A DNA stretch of 64,000 bases from Primulina eburnea (lineage: Eukaryota; Streptophyta; Magnoliopsida; Lamiales; Gesneriaceae): assembly GCF_022965805.1 (NCBI RefSeq), contig NW_027331413.1, positions 1 to 64,000 on the forward strand, written 5' to 3'. Of this stretch, positions 9,059 through 20,929 are shown piece by piece. The first letter of the stretch is position 1, and each line of letters begins with the position of its first letter. The position numbers and the translations under genes are program-made. The notes below the pieces were generated by a model. The model worked only from the letters and a program-made list of their open reading frames with translations. It was not told the origin of the DNA and ran no database searches.

Positions 9059-10550
9059 TGTGGGGACCCGGACGCTGATCTTTCTTCTTAATCATCTTTG
9101 GGATTTAAGTATCAATTAAGATAAACAGGGTCTAAAAATTTTTCTTTTTAAAATAAAGTGCGGAAGGTAATGGCATCTACATGATATACATATCTGTTTA
9201 AAACTACATTTCAGTATAAAGTTACAATAATGTACAACAGTCTTTTTAATTAATCTAAGGTTCAACTACTAAAGTTCAAGTAATAAAACCAAATCTATCC
9301 AAGTCCGGAATCACCACGCTAAACTCGTCTTCTCTCATCATCTTCTCGACCCCGATCTTGCCCCACCTGTTGTCATGCACACATACAAAACAAGACAACA
9401 GCCGGATACTCCGGTGAGAATAAATCCCAGTATAAAACATGGTAAGCATGTATAGAAACAATTTAAATCATAAAACATGCTATCATAAACATATTCAAAA
9501 ATAATATATTTCATAATCTATGAAATCAAATCAAAATAAGCATGCAACTCAATTCAGATAAACATGCAATTTAAATCAAAAAATATAAACATGCTATCAT
9601 AACTGAAAGCAATAAACATGGGTTTCATAGTCTATGAAACCACATCTATAAACACATGCAGTTCTAGTCAAATCATGTCTAGACTCGACTCAACTATAAC
9701 TCTAGGGATCTCGGTGTGAATAAGACGTCAATGGCTGTCACCTACCCTCCCACTCGGGGTGACTGTACGTCTTATTCCTAGACTTCGGTCATAGCTGTAT
9801 CGAATAATCTACAATAGGACAATGTCTGCTCCTATGTAACGATACACCGAATGTCTAGAAGTCTGACTGTTTCTGTCAAACTTTCCTATCTCAAATGCAA
9901 TGCATAACCATATGTAAACAATGCTTAATTATCTCAAAAGATTCGAATACAATTCTATAAACAAATCATAATCATATCAAAAGATAAACAATAAGTCTAG
10001 TATGTGATTTTATTGGGAAACTCAAATGAGATCTGATTTGAGTTATGTCTTCCCGAATATCACATGAATTATACCTTTGTCGTCCCGGTCTGACGAAGAC
10101 GATGACCTGTATTCAAATCTGTCCATCTCGAATCTGAAATATCAATATCGAATACGTTGTATCAGTGAATAACTCAATATATAGACTGTTCTGATCAATA
10201 CTCAATTCAGTATACAATCTGATCAATGTCTGAACAAGATACAATCTGAGTCATATCAATAATATCACAATATAATCGAAATCATATCTGAATCTGATCA
10301 ATCTAACTCAACTGATGTTTCGACGGCATAACAATACAATCAGAATAATCCCGTCAATCTGAACATCACAAATATAATACTGGAACTCATAATCTGTGTC
10401 AACCTAATTCATCTCTGAATATTAACACAATTCTGATATAGAATCTCAGTCAATATCTTTCAAAAATCATAACAATCACAGAAACAGTCTGTTCTTTAAT
10501 CTGACTTCAATTCTATAATGTCTACGGTAACCGAAACACCATATCTGATT
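9059..10550 (-). repeat. 5' LTR of element C, truncated
   Basis: On the minus strand this ends GGGTCCCCACA at 9059 and matches the last 1.5 kb of LTRs B and G, including the conserved three-stem block at 9718-9894. It is cut off at about 10550, where the tandem integrase array begins. The LTR start, hairpin array and TATA box are therefore missing from this copy. Confidence 0.75.
9718..9894 (-). other. Conserved three-stem block in LTR C
   Basis: This is the minus-strand counterpart of the block at 3924-4089. Stem III is perfect (GAATAAGACGT at 9718 and ACGTCTTATTC at 9767). Stem I (near 9859-9890) has the same sequence as in LTR B. Confidence 0.55.
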
Positions 10551-11924
10551 CATTTTATAGCTTGTCATAAAACCGATGATGCTTCAAACATTGCGGATTT
10601 GTTCTTTAGAGAAGTCGTTAGGTTGCATGGCATGCCTAGGACTATTGTTTCTGATCGCGATGTTATATTCTTGAGTTAATTTTGGAAGACTTTATGGGCT
10701 AAACTTTGCACAAAATTGTTGTTTTCTACTACTTGTCATTCTCAAACGGATGAACAAACTGAAGTTGTCAATAGCACTTTGGGAACACTTTTGTGTGCTA
10801 TTCTTAAAAAGAACTTGGATTGACATTTTTATTGACTTTATTTTGGGGTTGCCGAGGACTAAGAAGGGGAAGGATTCTATTTTCGTTAATGTGGATAGTT
10901 TCTCTAAGATGGCACATTTTATAGCTTGTCATAAAACCGATGATGCTTCAAACATCGCGGATTTGTTCTTTAGAGAAGTCGTTAGGTTGCATGGCATGAC
11001 TAGGACTATTACTTCTGATCGCGATGTAAAATTCTTGAATTACTTTTGGAATACTTTATGGGCTAAACTTGGCACAAAATTGTTGTTTTCTACTAATTGT
11101 CATCCTCAAACCGATGGATAAACTGAAGTTGTCAATAGAACTTTGGGAACACTTTTGCGTGCTATTCTTAAAAAGAACTTGGATTGACATTTCTATGGAA
11201 TTTATTTTGGGCTTGCCTAGGATTAAGAAGGGGAGGGATTCTATTTTTGTTGTTGTGGATAGATTCTCTAAGATGACACATTTTATAGCTTGTCATAAAA
11301 CCGGTGATGATTCAAACATGGTGGATTTGATCTTTAGAGAAGTCGCTAGGTTGCATGGCATGCCTAGGACTATTGTTTCTGGTCGCGATGTTAAATTCTT
11401 GAGTTACTTTTGGAATACTTTATGGGCTAAATTTGGCACAAGATTGTTGTTTTCTACTACTTATCATCCTCAAACGGGTGGACAAACTGAAGTTGTCACT
11501 AGAACTTTGGGAACACTTTTTCGTGCTATACTTAAAAAGAACTTGGATTGACATTTCTATGGACTTTATTTTGGGGTTAACTAGGACTAAGAAGGCGAGG
11601 TATTTTATTTTCGTTGTTGTGGATAGATTCTTTAAGATGGCACATTTTATAGCTTGTCATAAAACCGATAATGCTTCAAACATTGCGGATTTGTTCTTTA
11701 GAGAAGTCGTTAGGTTGCATGGCATGACTAGGACTATTGCTTCTGATCGTGATGTTAAATTCTTGAGTTATTTTTAGAATACTTTAATGGCTAAACTTGG
11801 CACAAAATTGTTGTTTTCTACTACTTGTCATCCTCAAACGGATGGACAAACTGAAGTTGTCAATAAAACTTTGGGAACATTTTTGCGTGCTATTCTTAAA
11901 AAGAACTTGGAATGAAATTTCTAT
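10551..11924 (+). repeat. Tandem array of a Gypsy integrase core, 364-bp period
   Basis: The word CATTTTATAG recurs at 10551, 10915, 11279 and 11643, exactly 364 bp apart, giving about 3.8 copies. Each unit encodes the integrase catalytic core from the first Asp ([15 protein letters not shown]) through the second (SDRDVKF) to the Glu ([14 protein letters not shown]), then AILKKNLD. Because 364 is not a multiple of three, the frame shifts at every junction and no long protein is possible. Units differ by scattered substitutions. The array sits between truncated LTR C and LTR E, with no flanking pol of the same family. It is a retrotransposon-derived tandem repeat rather than a gene, from a Gypsy lineage distinct from element E. 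Confidence 0.9.
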
Positions 11925-12429
11925 TGTGGGGACCAGGGCTCTAACTCATTTCTTTGGAATTAAATGGATCCTTATTACAAAAAGTTGGTCAAATTTTTGC
12001 TTTTAACATTACATCAAATGTTAATAAAACCAAGCACCATATATACTTCTACTTTATTTCATCAAATGTAAATACAAGTCTGGTTATTATACACTCGTAC
12101 AAACTAGTGTCTAAAACAAACTACTATCTACAAGTAATACAAAGCTAGTAAAAACCACTAGTCTTCTGCTGCGCCCGAAGTCACCACGCTATCCCGATCT
12201 CATCTCTGTCTCGACCCAGATCCTGCCCCACCTGTTGTTATGCACACATACAGACATAACAACAGCCGGAAACTCCGGTGAGAACAAATCCCAGTATAAA
12301 CATGTATACATGCATATAATCAATCTAAAACATGAAACATGCTATTATGAATGACATCCATATAAACATGCAATGCAAATCATACCATGTCTGGACTCGA
12401 CTCGACTATAACTCTAGGGATCCCGGTGT

Positions 12430-12590
12430 GAATAAGACGATCTATCACCTACCCTCCCAATCGGGGTGACTGTACGTCTTATTCCTAGACTTCGGCCTGA
12501 TCTGTATCCATATCTACAATAGGAGACTGATCTTCCCCTAAGCTGTGATATCACCGAACGTCTAGAAGTTTGACTGTTCTGTCAAGACTC
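12430..12590 (-). other. Conserved three-stem block in LTR E
   Basis: Stem III pairs GAATAAGACG and CGTCTTATTC. Stem I has changed sequence relative to LTR B but keeps its inner pairing (TTGAC with GTCAA). At the fifth pair from the loop, B has T-G, G has C-G and E has T-A, which is compensatory change. Confidence 0.5.
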
Positions 12591-13388
12591 CCTATCTTAA
12601 ATGCAATGAATAACAATCTGTAAACAAAGCATAATCATCTCAAAAGATTTGAATACAAGTCTATAAACAAATCACAATCATATTACAAGATAACCAATAA
12701 ATCTAGTATGTGATTTTGGTTGGGAAACTCAAATTAGATCTAATTTGAGTCATGTCTCCCCAAACAAAAACATGCATTATACCTTCTTGTCGTTGGAAGA
12801 AATCAAAGTCTCAAGTCGGTATCTAATCTATCAATCCAAATCTCAAATGACAATGTTGATATATCTTCTATCAATTTCTAACTCACATTATCACGTATAC
12901 AATTCAGTAATCGATTCTAATTCAATTCGACAGCATAACGGCGGATTCTCGATATGCCGATCGATCCAATCTCAACATATATCAATACCTCTTAATCTCT
13001 GATTCATAATAAATATAATCTATCCGTCACTATCTTAAAATCTGCATAATTTAGTTCAAAACATGCTGAAATTCATAACAATCACGTATGGCATCATTTT
13101 CTCGATCCGTCTACGTTACTACGATGTCTATTCTCCCCAAAACATATAATTACAAGCATATCAGCATTTCCCCAACATCAATATCTTAATTCAAGCAAGA
13201 ATAGAAAGAAACTTACATCCTTTTGAAGCTAGTGATGAGAGGAATCCAAATCTTAACTTGGAATTAAAATCGGATGGCTAAATCTTGCACAAAATAGTTT
13301 CTAAGCTATAAAGAACTTGAAGCTATTCCAAGGAGCTCTCGGTTCTGTCTTTGGCTGGAATAAAGAAACGAAGACTCAGCTCAAAGTC

Positions 13389-13403
13389 TATATATATATA
13401 TAT
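13389..13403 (-). promoter_or_regulatory. TATA box of LTR E
   Basis: A run of alternating TA lies about 47 bp downstream of the hairpin array in LTR orientation, the same layout as in LTRs B, C and G. Confidence 0.5.
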
Positions 13404-13450
13404 GTGCCATGTGTCAACTCAAGAAGAGATGGTGGATTTCTCGCATGCAG

Positions 13451-13660
13451 CACCGCGGGTGCGCTCATGTCCAGACCGCGGGTGCGCTCATGCTTCGGCA
13501 TGGCTTTTATTTTTCAAAAATGACGACTGCGGGTGCGGTCTTGTTCTTACCGCGGGTGCGGTCTTACCACCGCGGGTGCGGTGTGGCTTCGGCCTTTCTT
13601 GTAAAAATTCCTAATTGTATGACCACGGGTGCACTCCTGTTCTGGGCGCGGGTGCGGTCT
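13451..13660 (-). repeat. GC-rich hairpin array in LTR E
   Basis: About seven units of ACCGCGGGTGCGGT or close variants lie near 13451, 13474, 13516, 13549, 13569, 13621 and 13646. Variants such as ACTGCGGGTGCGGT and ACCACGGGTGCAC show CpG loss. Confidence 0.85.
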
Positions 13661-13830
13661 TGTAAAACCCTAATTTCTCATGTCTTTTCTCCTCTCCTTA
13701 CACGTCATGCGTTCTCATATTTTCCGAGTATCATATTAATGAAGAATAATAAATCTCAAGTCCTTTATCATGCATACTCATATTTTCCGAGTATTTCGTC
13801 AATGAAGACTAATAAATCTCGGGCCTTACA

Positions 13831-13845
13831 TTTCTCCCCCTCTAA
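13831..13845 (-). other. Polypurine tract of element E
   Basis: The plus strand reads TTTCTCCCCCTCTAA immediately beside the LTR start, giving AGAGGGGGAGAAA on the minus strand. Confidence 0.8.
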
Positions 13846-13931
13846 GAAATGATTTCGCCCTCGAAATCGCAGGAAATTTATCAAAGCATGAACATAAGCA
13901 ATATAGTGAAGACTGAAAAAAAATACTCACA

Positions 13932-14984
13932 TTATGTGAATAATTCGGGATATTTTTGTCGCATGTCTGTTTCTGTTTCCCAAGTTGCTTCTTCGATGCC
14001 ATGACGACTCCATTGGAATTTCACTAGCGGAATAGTCTTTGTCCTGAGCTTCTTTTCTTTCCGATCAAGAATTTGTATCGGTTGCTCAACATAACTCAAA
14101 GTCTGATCAAGCTCAGCTTCATCATGGTGAATGACATGGGAAATATCCGGCATATATCTACGCAACATCGACACATGAAAAACGTCATGTATACCAGATA
14201 AAGAAGGAGGAAGAGCAAGTCGATAGGCTCGATCGCCAATCTTCTCTAAGATCTCGTAAGGACCGACGTATCTAGGAGACAACTTCCCACGCTTGCCAAA
14301 TCTGACAACGCCTCTGAATGGGGAAATCTTTAGAAATACTCTATCTCCTTGCTCAAATACTAATGGTCTACGTCTAATGTTGGCGTATTTCGCTTGTCTA
14401 TCCTGTGCCGTCTTCATTCTCTTCTGAATGATTTTCACCTTCTCAGTCATGTCACGAATCATATCCGGCCCAAGTTCTGGTACCTCTGAGATGTCATCCC
14501 AGTACAGCGGAGATCTGCACTTCTTGCCATATAAAGCTTCAAACGGTGCCATCTCAATGCTTGTCTGATAGCTGTTATTGTAAGAGAATTCACAAAGAGG
14601 TAGAGAATCTTGCCAACTAGTGCCAAAATCTAGCACTACGGCTCTCAACATATCTTCTAAAGTCTGGATAGTCCGCTCTGACTGTCCGTCTGTCTGAGGA
14701 TGATAAGCAGTACTCAGGTGTAATGTCGTACCTAAAGCCTGCTGTAAACTGTGCCAGAAGTGTGAAGTAAATCGTGGATCACGATCTGATACGATAGACT
14801 TCGGCACACCATGTAATCTGACTACCTCTCGGACATATATCTCCGCCATCTGATCATGTCGATACGTCATTCTGTATGGAATAAAACAAGCTGATTTGGT
14901 CAGTCGATCAATAATGACCCAAATCGCATCACAGCCTCTAGATGATCGAGGTAACTTCGTCACGAAATCCATGGAAATGTGATC
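13932..14984 (-). pseudogene. pol: Integrase core and chromodomain of element E
   Basis: Integrase would insert the cDNA into nuclear DNA. The minus-strand frame shows the DDE core: first Asp in ISMDFVTKLP, second in SDRDPRF, and Glu in HPQTDGQSERTIQTLEDML. A GPY/F-like region follows (LSPRYVGPYEILEKIG), and the C-terminus is a chromodomain-like segment, FQWSRHGIEEATWETETDMR. This places the element in the Tekay/Del chromovirus clade, which is thought to target heterochromatin through the chromodomain. The frame is open from the stop at about 14983 to 13932. That stop (TGA in place of TGG just before the ISMDF segment) separates it from the rest of pol. Otherwise the domain looks intact, so the element died recently. 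Confidence 0.9.
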
Positions 14985-15676
14985 TCATTTCCATTCTGGA
15001 ATGGCTAAACTCTGAAGTAAACCTCCGGGCTTCTTCCTCTCAGCTTTCACCTGTTGGCAGTTCAAGCACTTAGACACAAATTCTGCAATATCTGACTTCA
15101 TCTGCTTCCACCAGAACTGTGTCTTCAAGTCATTGTACATCTTTCTGCCACCAGGAGGAATGCTAAACCGACTACAATGTGCTTCTGATAGAATCTGATG
15201 TTTCAAGTCTGAAACATCTGGCACGACAAGACAGTTATTTACATACAGCACATGATCACGTACCTGATTTTCTGACAAATGCCTTGATCTTACCATCTTA
15301 ATCGATCTCTGCACATTCTGATTCATTCTTTGTTCTTCTTTGATCCTCATAATTAAATTAGGCTCAACTTGGATTGTAGCAAGTTGTAGGGGCCTATTCT
15401 TTGTATCAAATTCAAATCCAGACAAACAACAATTCTCAACTAACTTTGTAACACCTATCGTCATTAAGGATAGGGAACAAACCTTTCGACTCAAGGCGTC
15501 TGCTGCTGCATTTGACTTCCCTGGATAGTATTTGATTTCACAATCAAAGTCTTTCAATAGATCAAGCCATCTACGCTGCCGCATATTCAGTTCTGCTTGA
15601 GAAAATAGATACTTCAGGCTTTTGTGATCGGAGTAAATCTCAAATTTCTCGCCGTAGAGATAATGACGCCAGATCT
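14985..15676 (-). pseudogene. pol: RNase H end and integrase zinc-finger region of element E
   Basis: This continues pol after a frameshift near 15680. It holds the end of RNase H ([20 protein letters not shown] and [13 protein letters not shown]) and the integrase N-terminal region. The HHCC zinc finger has its Cys pair (CLNCQQVK) and first His (SEAHCSRFS), but the second His position, normally IHPG in this family, reads IPPG, so one zinc ligand is lost. It ends in IPEWK followed by TGA at about 14985. The frameshift fits loss of one T (GTATTG where GTATTTG is expected). Family assignment is firm. Confidence 0.85.
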
Positions 15677-16909
15677 TTAATGCAATACGATAGCCGCCAA
15701 CTCAAGATCATGAATGGGGTATCGAACCTCATGTGGCTTCAGTTGTCTCGAGGCGTATGCGACCACATGACCTCGCTGCATAAGAACACATCCCAAACCT
15801 CGGTGAGAGGCATCACAATATACAACGAAATCACCCATACCTGAAGGTATCGTTAGTACTGGAGCACTGGTCAGCTTCTTCTTCAATTCCACAAAGCTAG
15901 ACTCACAATCCTCAGACCATACAAATGGCGCATTCTTTTGTGTCAACTGGGTAATTGGTTTTGCAATACTGGAGAAATCTTTAATAAATCGTCTATAGTA
16001 TCCTGCTAGACCCATGAAACTGCGTATCTCTGGCACAGAAGTCGGTCTCGGCCAATTGATCACAGCTTCCACTTTACTCGGATCTACAGCAATACCATCT
16101 CCAGATATAATATGTCCCAAAAAGACAACTCGATTCAACCAAAACTCACATTTTGACAATTTAGCATACAGTCTTTCATTCCTTAAGGTCTGTAATACAA
16201 TTCTTAAATGCTCTGCATGCTCATTCTTGTTCTTAGAATACACCAGAATGTCATCGATAAAGACAATTACAAAATCATCCAAATACCTCTGAAAGATTCG
16301 GTTCATCAAGCTCATAAACACGGCTGGAGCATTTGTTAAACCAAAAGGCATGACAATAAATTCGTAATGTCCATACCTGGTTCGAAATGCTGTTTTCGGT
16401 ATGTCTACATCTCGAACTCTGAGTTGATGATAACCAGATCGCAAATCGATCTTGGAATAAACAGATGATCCCTGTAATTGATCAAATAAATCTTCGATGC
16501 GCGTCAATGGATATTTATTCTTCACTGTCGCTTTGTTCAATTGCCGATAGTCTATACACAATCGCATCGATCCATCTTTCTTTCGCACAAAGAGCACTGG
16601 TGCGCCCCAAGGAGATACACTAGGTCGGATATATCCCTTGGCTAGGAGATCTTCTAACTGTGCTTTCAGTTCTTTCAGTTCAACAGGCGCCTTCCTATAC
16701 GGAGCTCGAGATATAGGAACAGTATCTGGCATAAGATCTATGCTAAAATCTACTTCTCGAGCAGGAGGTAACCCTGGGATTTCATCTGGGAACACATCTG
16801 CAAACTCCCGTACTACTGGCAAGTCTGCCAATGCCGGGCTCGATTTCTGTACATCTACAGCATACCCAAGGAACCCATCTGCTCCTTTCTGCAACAACTT
16901 ATTCCATAG
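15677..16909 (-). pseudogene. pol: Reverse transcriptase and RNase H of element E
   Basis: RT would copy element RNA into cDNA. From the upstream end the frame shows the linker [20 protein letters not shown], then RT with [64 protein letters not shown] and the catalytic [10 protein letters not shown] (YVDD-type box). RNase H starts at [15 protein letters not shown]. About 406 residues are uninterrupted. The 3' end is a frameshift that gives a stop at 15677 within RNase H. The 5' end is cut at about 16913 by the LTR of element F, so protease, gag, primer binding site and 5' LTR are absent. Confidence 0.92.
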
Positions 16910-16913
16910 TCAA

Positions 16914-19038
16914 TGAAAGGGATCGGTTACGGTGACCGGAAAGCGCAACGGAAGTTTAAAAATTTTAATTTTCATCAAGAAATTTCGGCCACCTAGTGAA
17001 AATGTGTAACAAATACAACAAAACACAAATTGACATTCATAGTGTGTTAAGAAATGTACCTATCAATCACAAGGATTGATGTATGGCTCCAACTAAGGTG
17101 TAAACACCTTAGCTCTTCAATGGTAGAAACTATCTACAAGCTCTATCTTTCCTTCAAATTAGGCCCACCACCAACTAGCTAGAACCACTCTAATTTTGCA
17201 CTAGAAAAATTAGAGCATTTTTCTTTGAGAAGTGTAGTGTTTCTTCAACAATTGAAGAACAAAAAATTGGAGAGGATGAATAGTATTTTCGGTCACTATT
17301 CATGCTAGGAGAGAGGGAGAGACATTTTTTTGGTTGTGAGAAAAGTTAAAGTAAAAAAGTTGCATGCCAAGCTTTGGTTATACAAAAAGTTGTCTCCCAA
17401 CCTTTCACCTCCCTTGCATGCCTTTCTATTTGGGTTTGTAACAATTACAAAGCCCATTGACTTTTATTTTAAATGTCCCAAACACATTTGAGACCATTTA
17501 ACCATTGTTTGATTTTACTCAATCCCACTAGTCTAATAATTATTTTTAATTGGGCTCTACAAGACCCAATATTGTTTAATTAATTCAACACTTGAATTAT
17601 TTAATTATTTGGACCTCTACTAGGCCCACTAGTGTTTAATTAGTTCAACACTTGAAATAATTTAATTTAGTCCATAATAATGTTTATGAAAATCACAATT
17701 TCAAATACATTATTTGTTTGGCCAACTTTTATTTAGGAACACTTTCATAAATTAAAATTTACATTTCTCTCATAGAAGTTATACTTCTATTTTTCCTTTA
17801 TGCTTATAAACTCATTTATAAACCGTTCAACACATTGAACTAATTTCTCCTTTATAGAAGTCATACTTTTAATTTTTCTTTACGCTTATAAACTCCTTTA
17901 TAAGCCGTTCAACACATTGAACTATTTCTTTTCTCAACGATCTAGAAAGCTAGTACTTTTGTGGCCCTCAATGGTTCATTGATACAACTAGCTGTGGGTT
18001 CACATATCCATGTGATTCAGACTAAACATGTCCTTATATGAGCATACCCCAATTGCTCCATTCTTATTTATCAACTCCTTGATAACAAGAATGTCAGAAC
18101 TCAAGTCTGATAGTACCCAACCAACCATGTTAAACCGCTATCAGCATAGCTTACATGATTCCCTAGGTATCAAATGATAGTGCCTGCAAGAACCATTCAA
18201 TTATGGTTGGCGTACAGTACGGTCCCTTCAACTCATATACCCCGACCGATTCGACAACCATCGGTTTATCGAGAGTTGTCAATGAATCGATACTATGTGT
18301 CATGTCGTAGTTGCATCGATGGTGTAATCTATGAAACACCTTTCATAATTACAATCATACTCTGATCAGAGATTTCAACCTACATACACATGATAACACA
18401 TAAGATATCCATACCCGAAGGTAAGCGGTGAATCCCCGACTACAATGCATCGACTCCTATATGTTTCGACAGAACACCCAACCTTGCCACCTGATGACCC
18501 AATGAGAGTCGGTAAACAAGTCAAAGTGTAATTCTAGCACATAGAGTCTCAATGTTGTCCCGGGTCATAAGGACTAATGGTGTACAACCATAAACTAGGA
18601 CGTTTCCACTCGATAAGTGAGAACCACTTGGATAGTCCTTTATGGAGGGTTGTTCAGTGCACTCTACCAGGAGCACATATCTGCATGTTCGGACATCACA
18701 ATGTCCCCTACCAATGAAACATGGTACTCACATCGTAGATACTAGTCTCGAACTCTAGCGGCCAATATCCTTCTTAGCGGCGGCTGAATCGACTAGGAAC
18801 TGTTCAGAATATACAATATTCCAAATATGAGTTTCATGATACTCATCATATGAGCATCTCATATTATTTCTACTATTTGTATATTCAAGATCTTTATCTA
18901 TGCAACTAGCATGGGTATACAGATAAAGATTTGCCAAAACAATAATTTCAAATATTATTAAAATAAAGATTGCTAATACATAGAGTTTCATTGTGAACAC
19001 TCGGCCAACACTTGGCTCGACGGGCACCTACTCAAACA
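16914..19038 (-). repeat. 3' LTR of Copia element F
   Basis: On the minus strand it begins TGTTTGAGTAGGTGCCCG and ends ACCGATCCCTTTCA. It is about 94-96% similar by eye to the LTR at 26207-28349 and to the solo copy at 57497-59631. A minus-strand purine tract (GTGGGAGAT) adjoins it at 19039, which marks it as the 3' LTR. The left flank (GTCAA) lies in the pol of element E. Confidence 0.85.
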
Positions 19039-19641
19039 ATCTCCCACTTGCACTAGAGCCAACTACCCATATGCTTCAAACCCATTGATTCGCGATGCAT
19101 CTCGAATAATGGTCCAGGTAAAGGCTTAGCTAGTGGATCAAAAACATTATCTGCGGAGCCGACTATGTCAAAAGACACTTCTTCCTCTTTCCACAATCTC
19201 TCCGAGGATGTGGTACTTTCTCAATACATGTTTGGACTTCTGATGAGACCTTGGCTCCTTTGCTTGAGCTAAAGCTCCCGTGTTGTCACACAACACCGGG
19301 AGAGGAGCAACTCCATTAGGAATGACGTCCAACTCTTAGACGGAATTTCTTATCTAAACAGCCTCCCTTGCTGCATCTAATGCAGCAATGTATTCGGCCT
19401 CTGTGCTGGAATCCGTAGTATTTCTTGCTTGGAACACTTCCAAGAGACAGCAGCACCATTGAGCATGAATACAAACCCAGAGGTTGACTTCGAGTCATCG
19501 ATATCGTTTTGGAAGCTAGAGTCGGTATAGCCTTCCAATTTCAGTTCTCCACCCCATAGACCAAGAACAATTTATTGGTCCTTCTCAACTACTTGAGGAT
19601 GTCTTTCACAGCTTTTCAATGTGGAAGACCGGGGTTCGATT
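19039..19641 (-). pseudogene. pol: Copia RNase H and 3' end of element F pol
   Basis: This is the C-terminal pol of element F, between its 3' polypurine tract and solo LTR G. Broken minus-strand frames include pieces of Copia RNase H around 19316-19498 (the family's EAEY-type region is recognisable only in fragments), interrupted by stops and frameshifts. The region is continuous with 21731 onward once solo LTR G and one CGATT copy are removed. No function remains. Confidence 0.65.
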
Positions 19642-19756
19642 TGTAATGCCCGAGATTTAATCATTATTTAATCAGACATGATTAGTTAACATGATTGAGA
19701 TTAATAAGAACTCAAATGACGAGGCCGGGCGTCGGTGCAAGAAAAATAAGAATTTT

Positions 19757-19952
19757 GTACAGAACCTTCGGCGCTCGAGCGGTAGAAAAAGGACCGCCCG
19801 AGCGCCAACACACCATAAGTAAGAAATTGGACAGAACGTATGGCGCCCGAGCGGTAGAAAGTTACCGCCGCGAGCGCCAATGGAGATAAGCTAGCCTTCG
19901 GACAGAAAGTGCCGCGCTCGAGCGGTACTTTCTTACCGCTCGAGCGCGAGAC
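19757..19952 (+). repeat. GC-rich palindrome array of a different unit in LTR G
   Basis: Units such as GGCGCTCGAGCGGT, ACCGCCCGAGCGCC and ACCGCTCGAGCGCG lie near 19769, 19793, 19842, 19863, 19913 and 19937, often as facing pairs. The core CGCTCGAGCG is a perfect 10-bp palindrome. The array occupies the same place in the LTR as the ACCGCacccGCGGT array of LTRs B, C and E. Confidence 0.85.
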
Positions 19953-20004
19953 GTGTAAAAGGCAGAATGAGCCACTCGTATTTTGCATGGAAGTGGATGT
20001 ACAT

Positions 20005-20012
20005 AAATATAT
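20005..20012 (+). promoter_or_regulatory. TATA-like box of LTR G
   Basis: AAATATAT lies about 55 bp after the palindrome array, in a context (TTTGCATGGAAGTGGATG upstream) that resembles the TATA region of LTR B. Weaker match than in B. Confidence 0.45.
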
Positions 20013-20929
20013 ACACGAATCCTTCAGTTTTAAAAGAAGAAAAACGAGGATAAAGATCGAGGAAAAGGGTTCGGGCAAAGGGTTGAAAAATCCTTACGCC
20101 TTTCGCGAGAAATCCGTCCGTCTGATTTTAAATCCGACTTCAGTACTGTGTTCCTATCAACACAGGCTACAACTGGACGTAAGTTTTATTACGTTTAGAC
20201 ACGATTTGAATTTATGATGTTGTCAGAATTGAATAGGATTCATATATGATGTTCTTGTCATGTTAGACATCATAGAATCGAAGTCAGAATAAAGAAACAG
20301 AGTGTTTATGTAATTGCTATTATTTTCAGAGTCGATTGGACTGAGGTTTCGTATCAGAATTGTATTATCATTCAGAGTTTGAATTGTATCGATATTGATT
20401 ATAAATTCTTATATTATATCTGTGATGTTGAGGTTGACGGGGGTAACAAGACTGTATTGTTGTACCGTTAAAACATCAGTTGATTCAGATTGATCAGATT
20501 CAGTGATGATTTAGATTTCATCGTGATATTCGTTGATATAAATCAGATTGTATTTTGTTCAGATATTGATCAGATTATGTACTGAGTTGGGTATTGATCA
20601 GAACAGATTGTGTATTGAGTTATTCACTGACACAGTGTATTCGATATGTCATTTCAGATTTGATATGGACAGAGTTGAATACCAGACTTCGTCTTCGTCA
20701 GATAGGGACGACAAAGGTATAATTCATGTGATAATTCGGGAAGCATAACTCAAATTAGATTAATTTGAGTTTCCCAATAAAATCACATACTAGATTATTG
20801 TTTATATTGTTACCTGATTATGCTTTGATTATAGAATTGTATTCAAGCAGGTAAGATAATTGTGATATTCAGTTATGAATATGATTATGCTTTGTTTACA
20901 GATTGTTATTCATAGCAGTTAAGATAGGA

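Larger units (their letters stand above)
11925..13830 (-). repeat. 3' LTR of element E
   Basis: On the minus strand it begins TGTAAGGCCCGAGATTT at 13830 and ends GTCCCCACA at 11925, next to a polypurine tract and the integrase gene, so it is the 3' LTR. Length is about 1.9 kb, like LTR B. It carries the hairpin array (13451-13660), the TATA box (13389-13403) and the three-stem block (12430-12590). Confidence 0.85.

Noticed and set aside
10551..11924. CRISPR-like or tandem gene cluster
   Set aside because: The 364-bp units are contiguous, without spacers, and encode a frame-shifted integrase fragment.
12221..12240. Possible second primer-binding-like site, CCACCTGTTGTTATGC, in LTR E
   Set aside because: It resembles the sequence next to the PBS of element C but lies inside the LTR and lacks TGGTATCAGAGC. 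LTRs B and G have the same internal sequence (ATGACAACAGGTGGG).
18174..18365. 63-codon frame found in all three F-type LTRs and in either orientation (also 27484-27675 and 58172-58363)
   Set aside because: It is inside the LTR and is conserved only as part of it. The protein has no recognised domain and runs antisense to the element.
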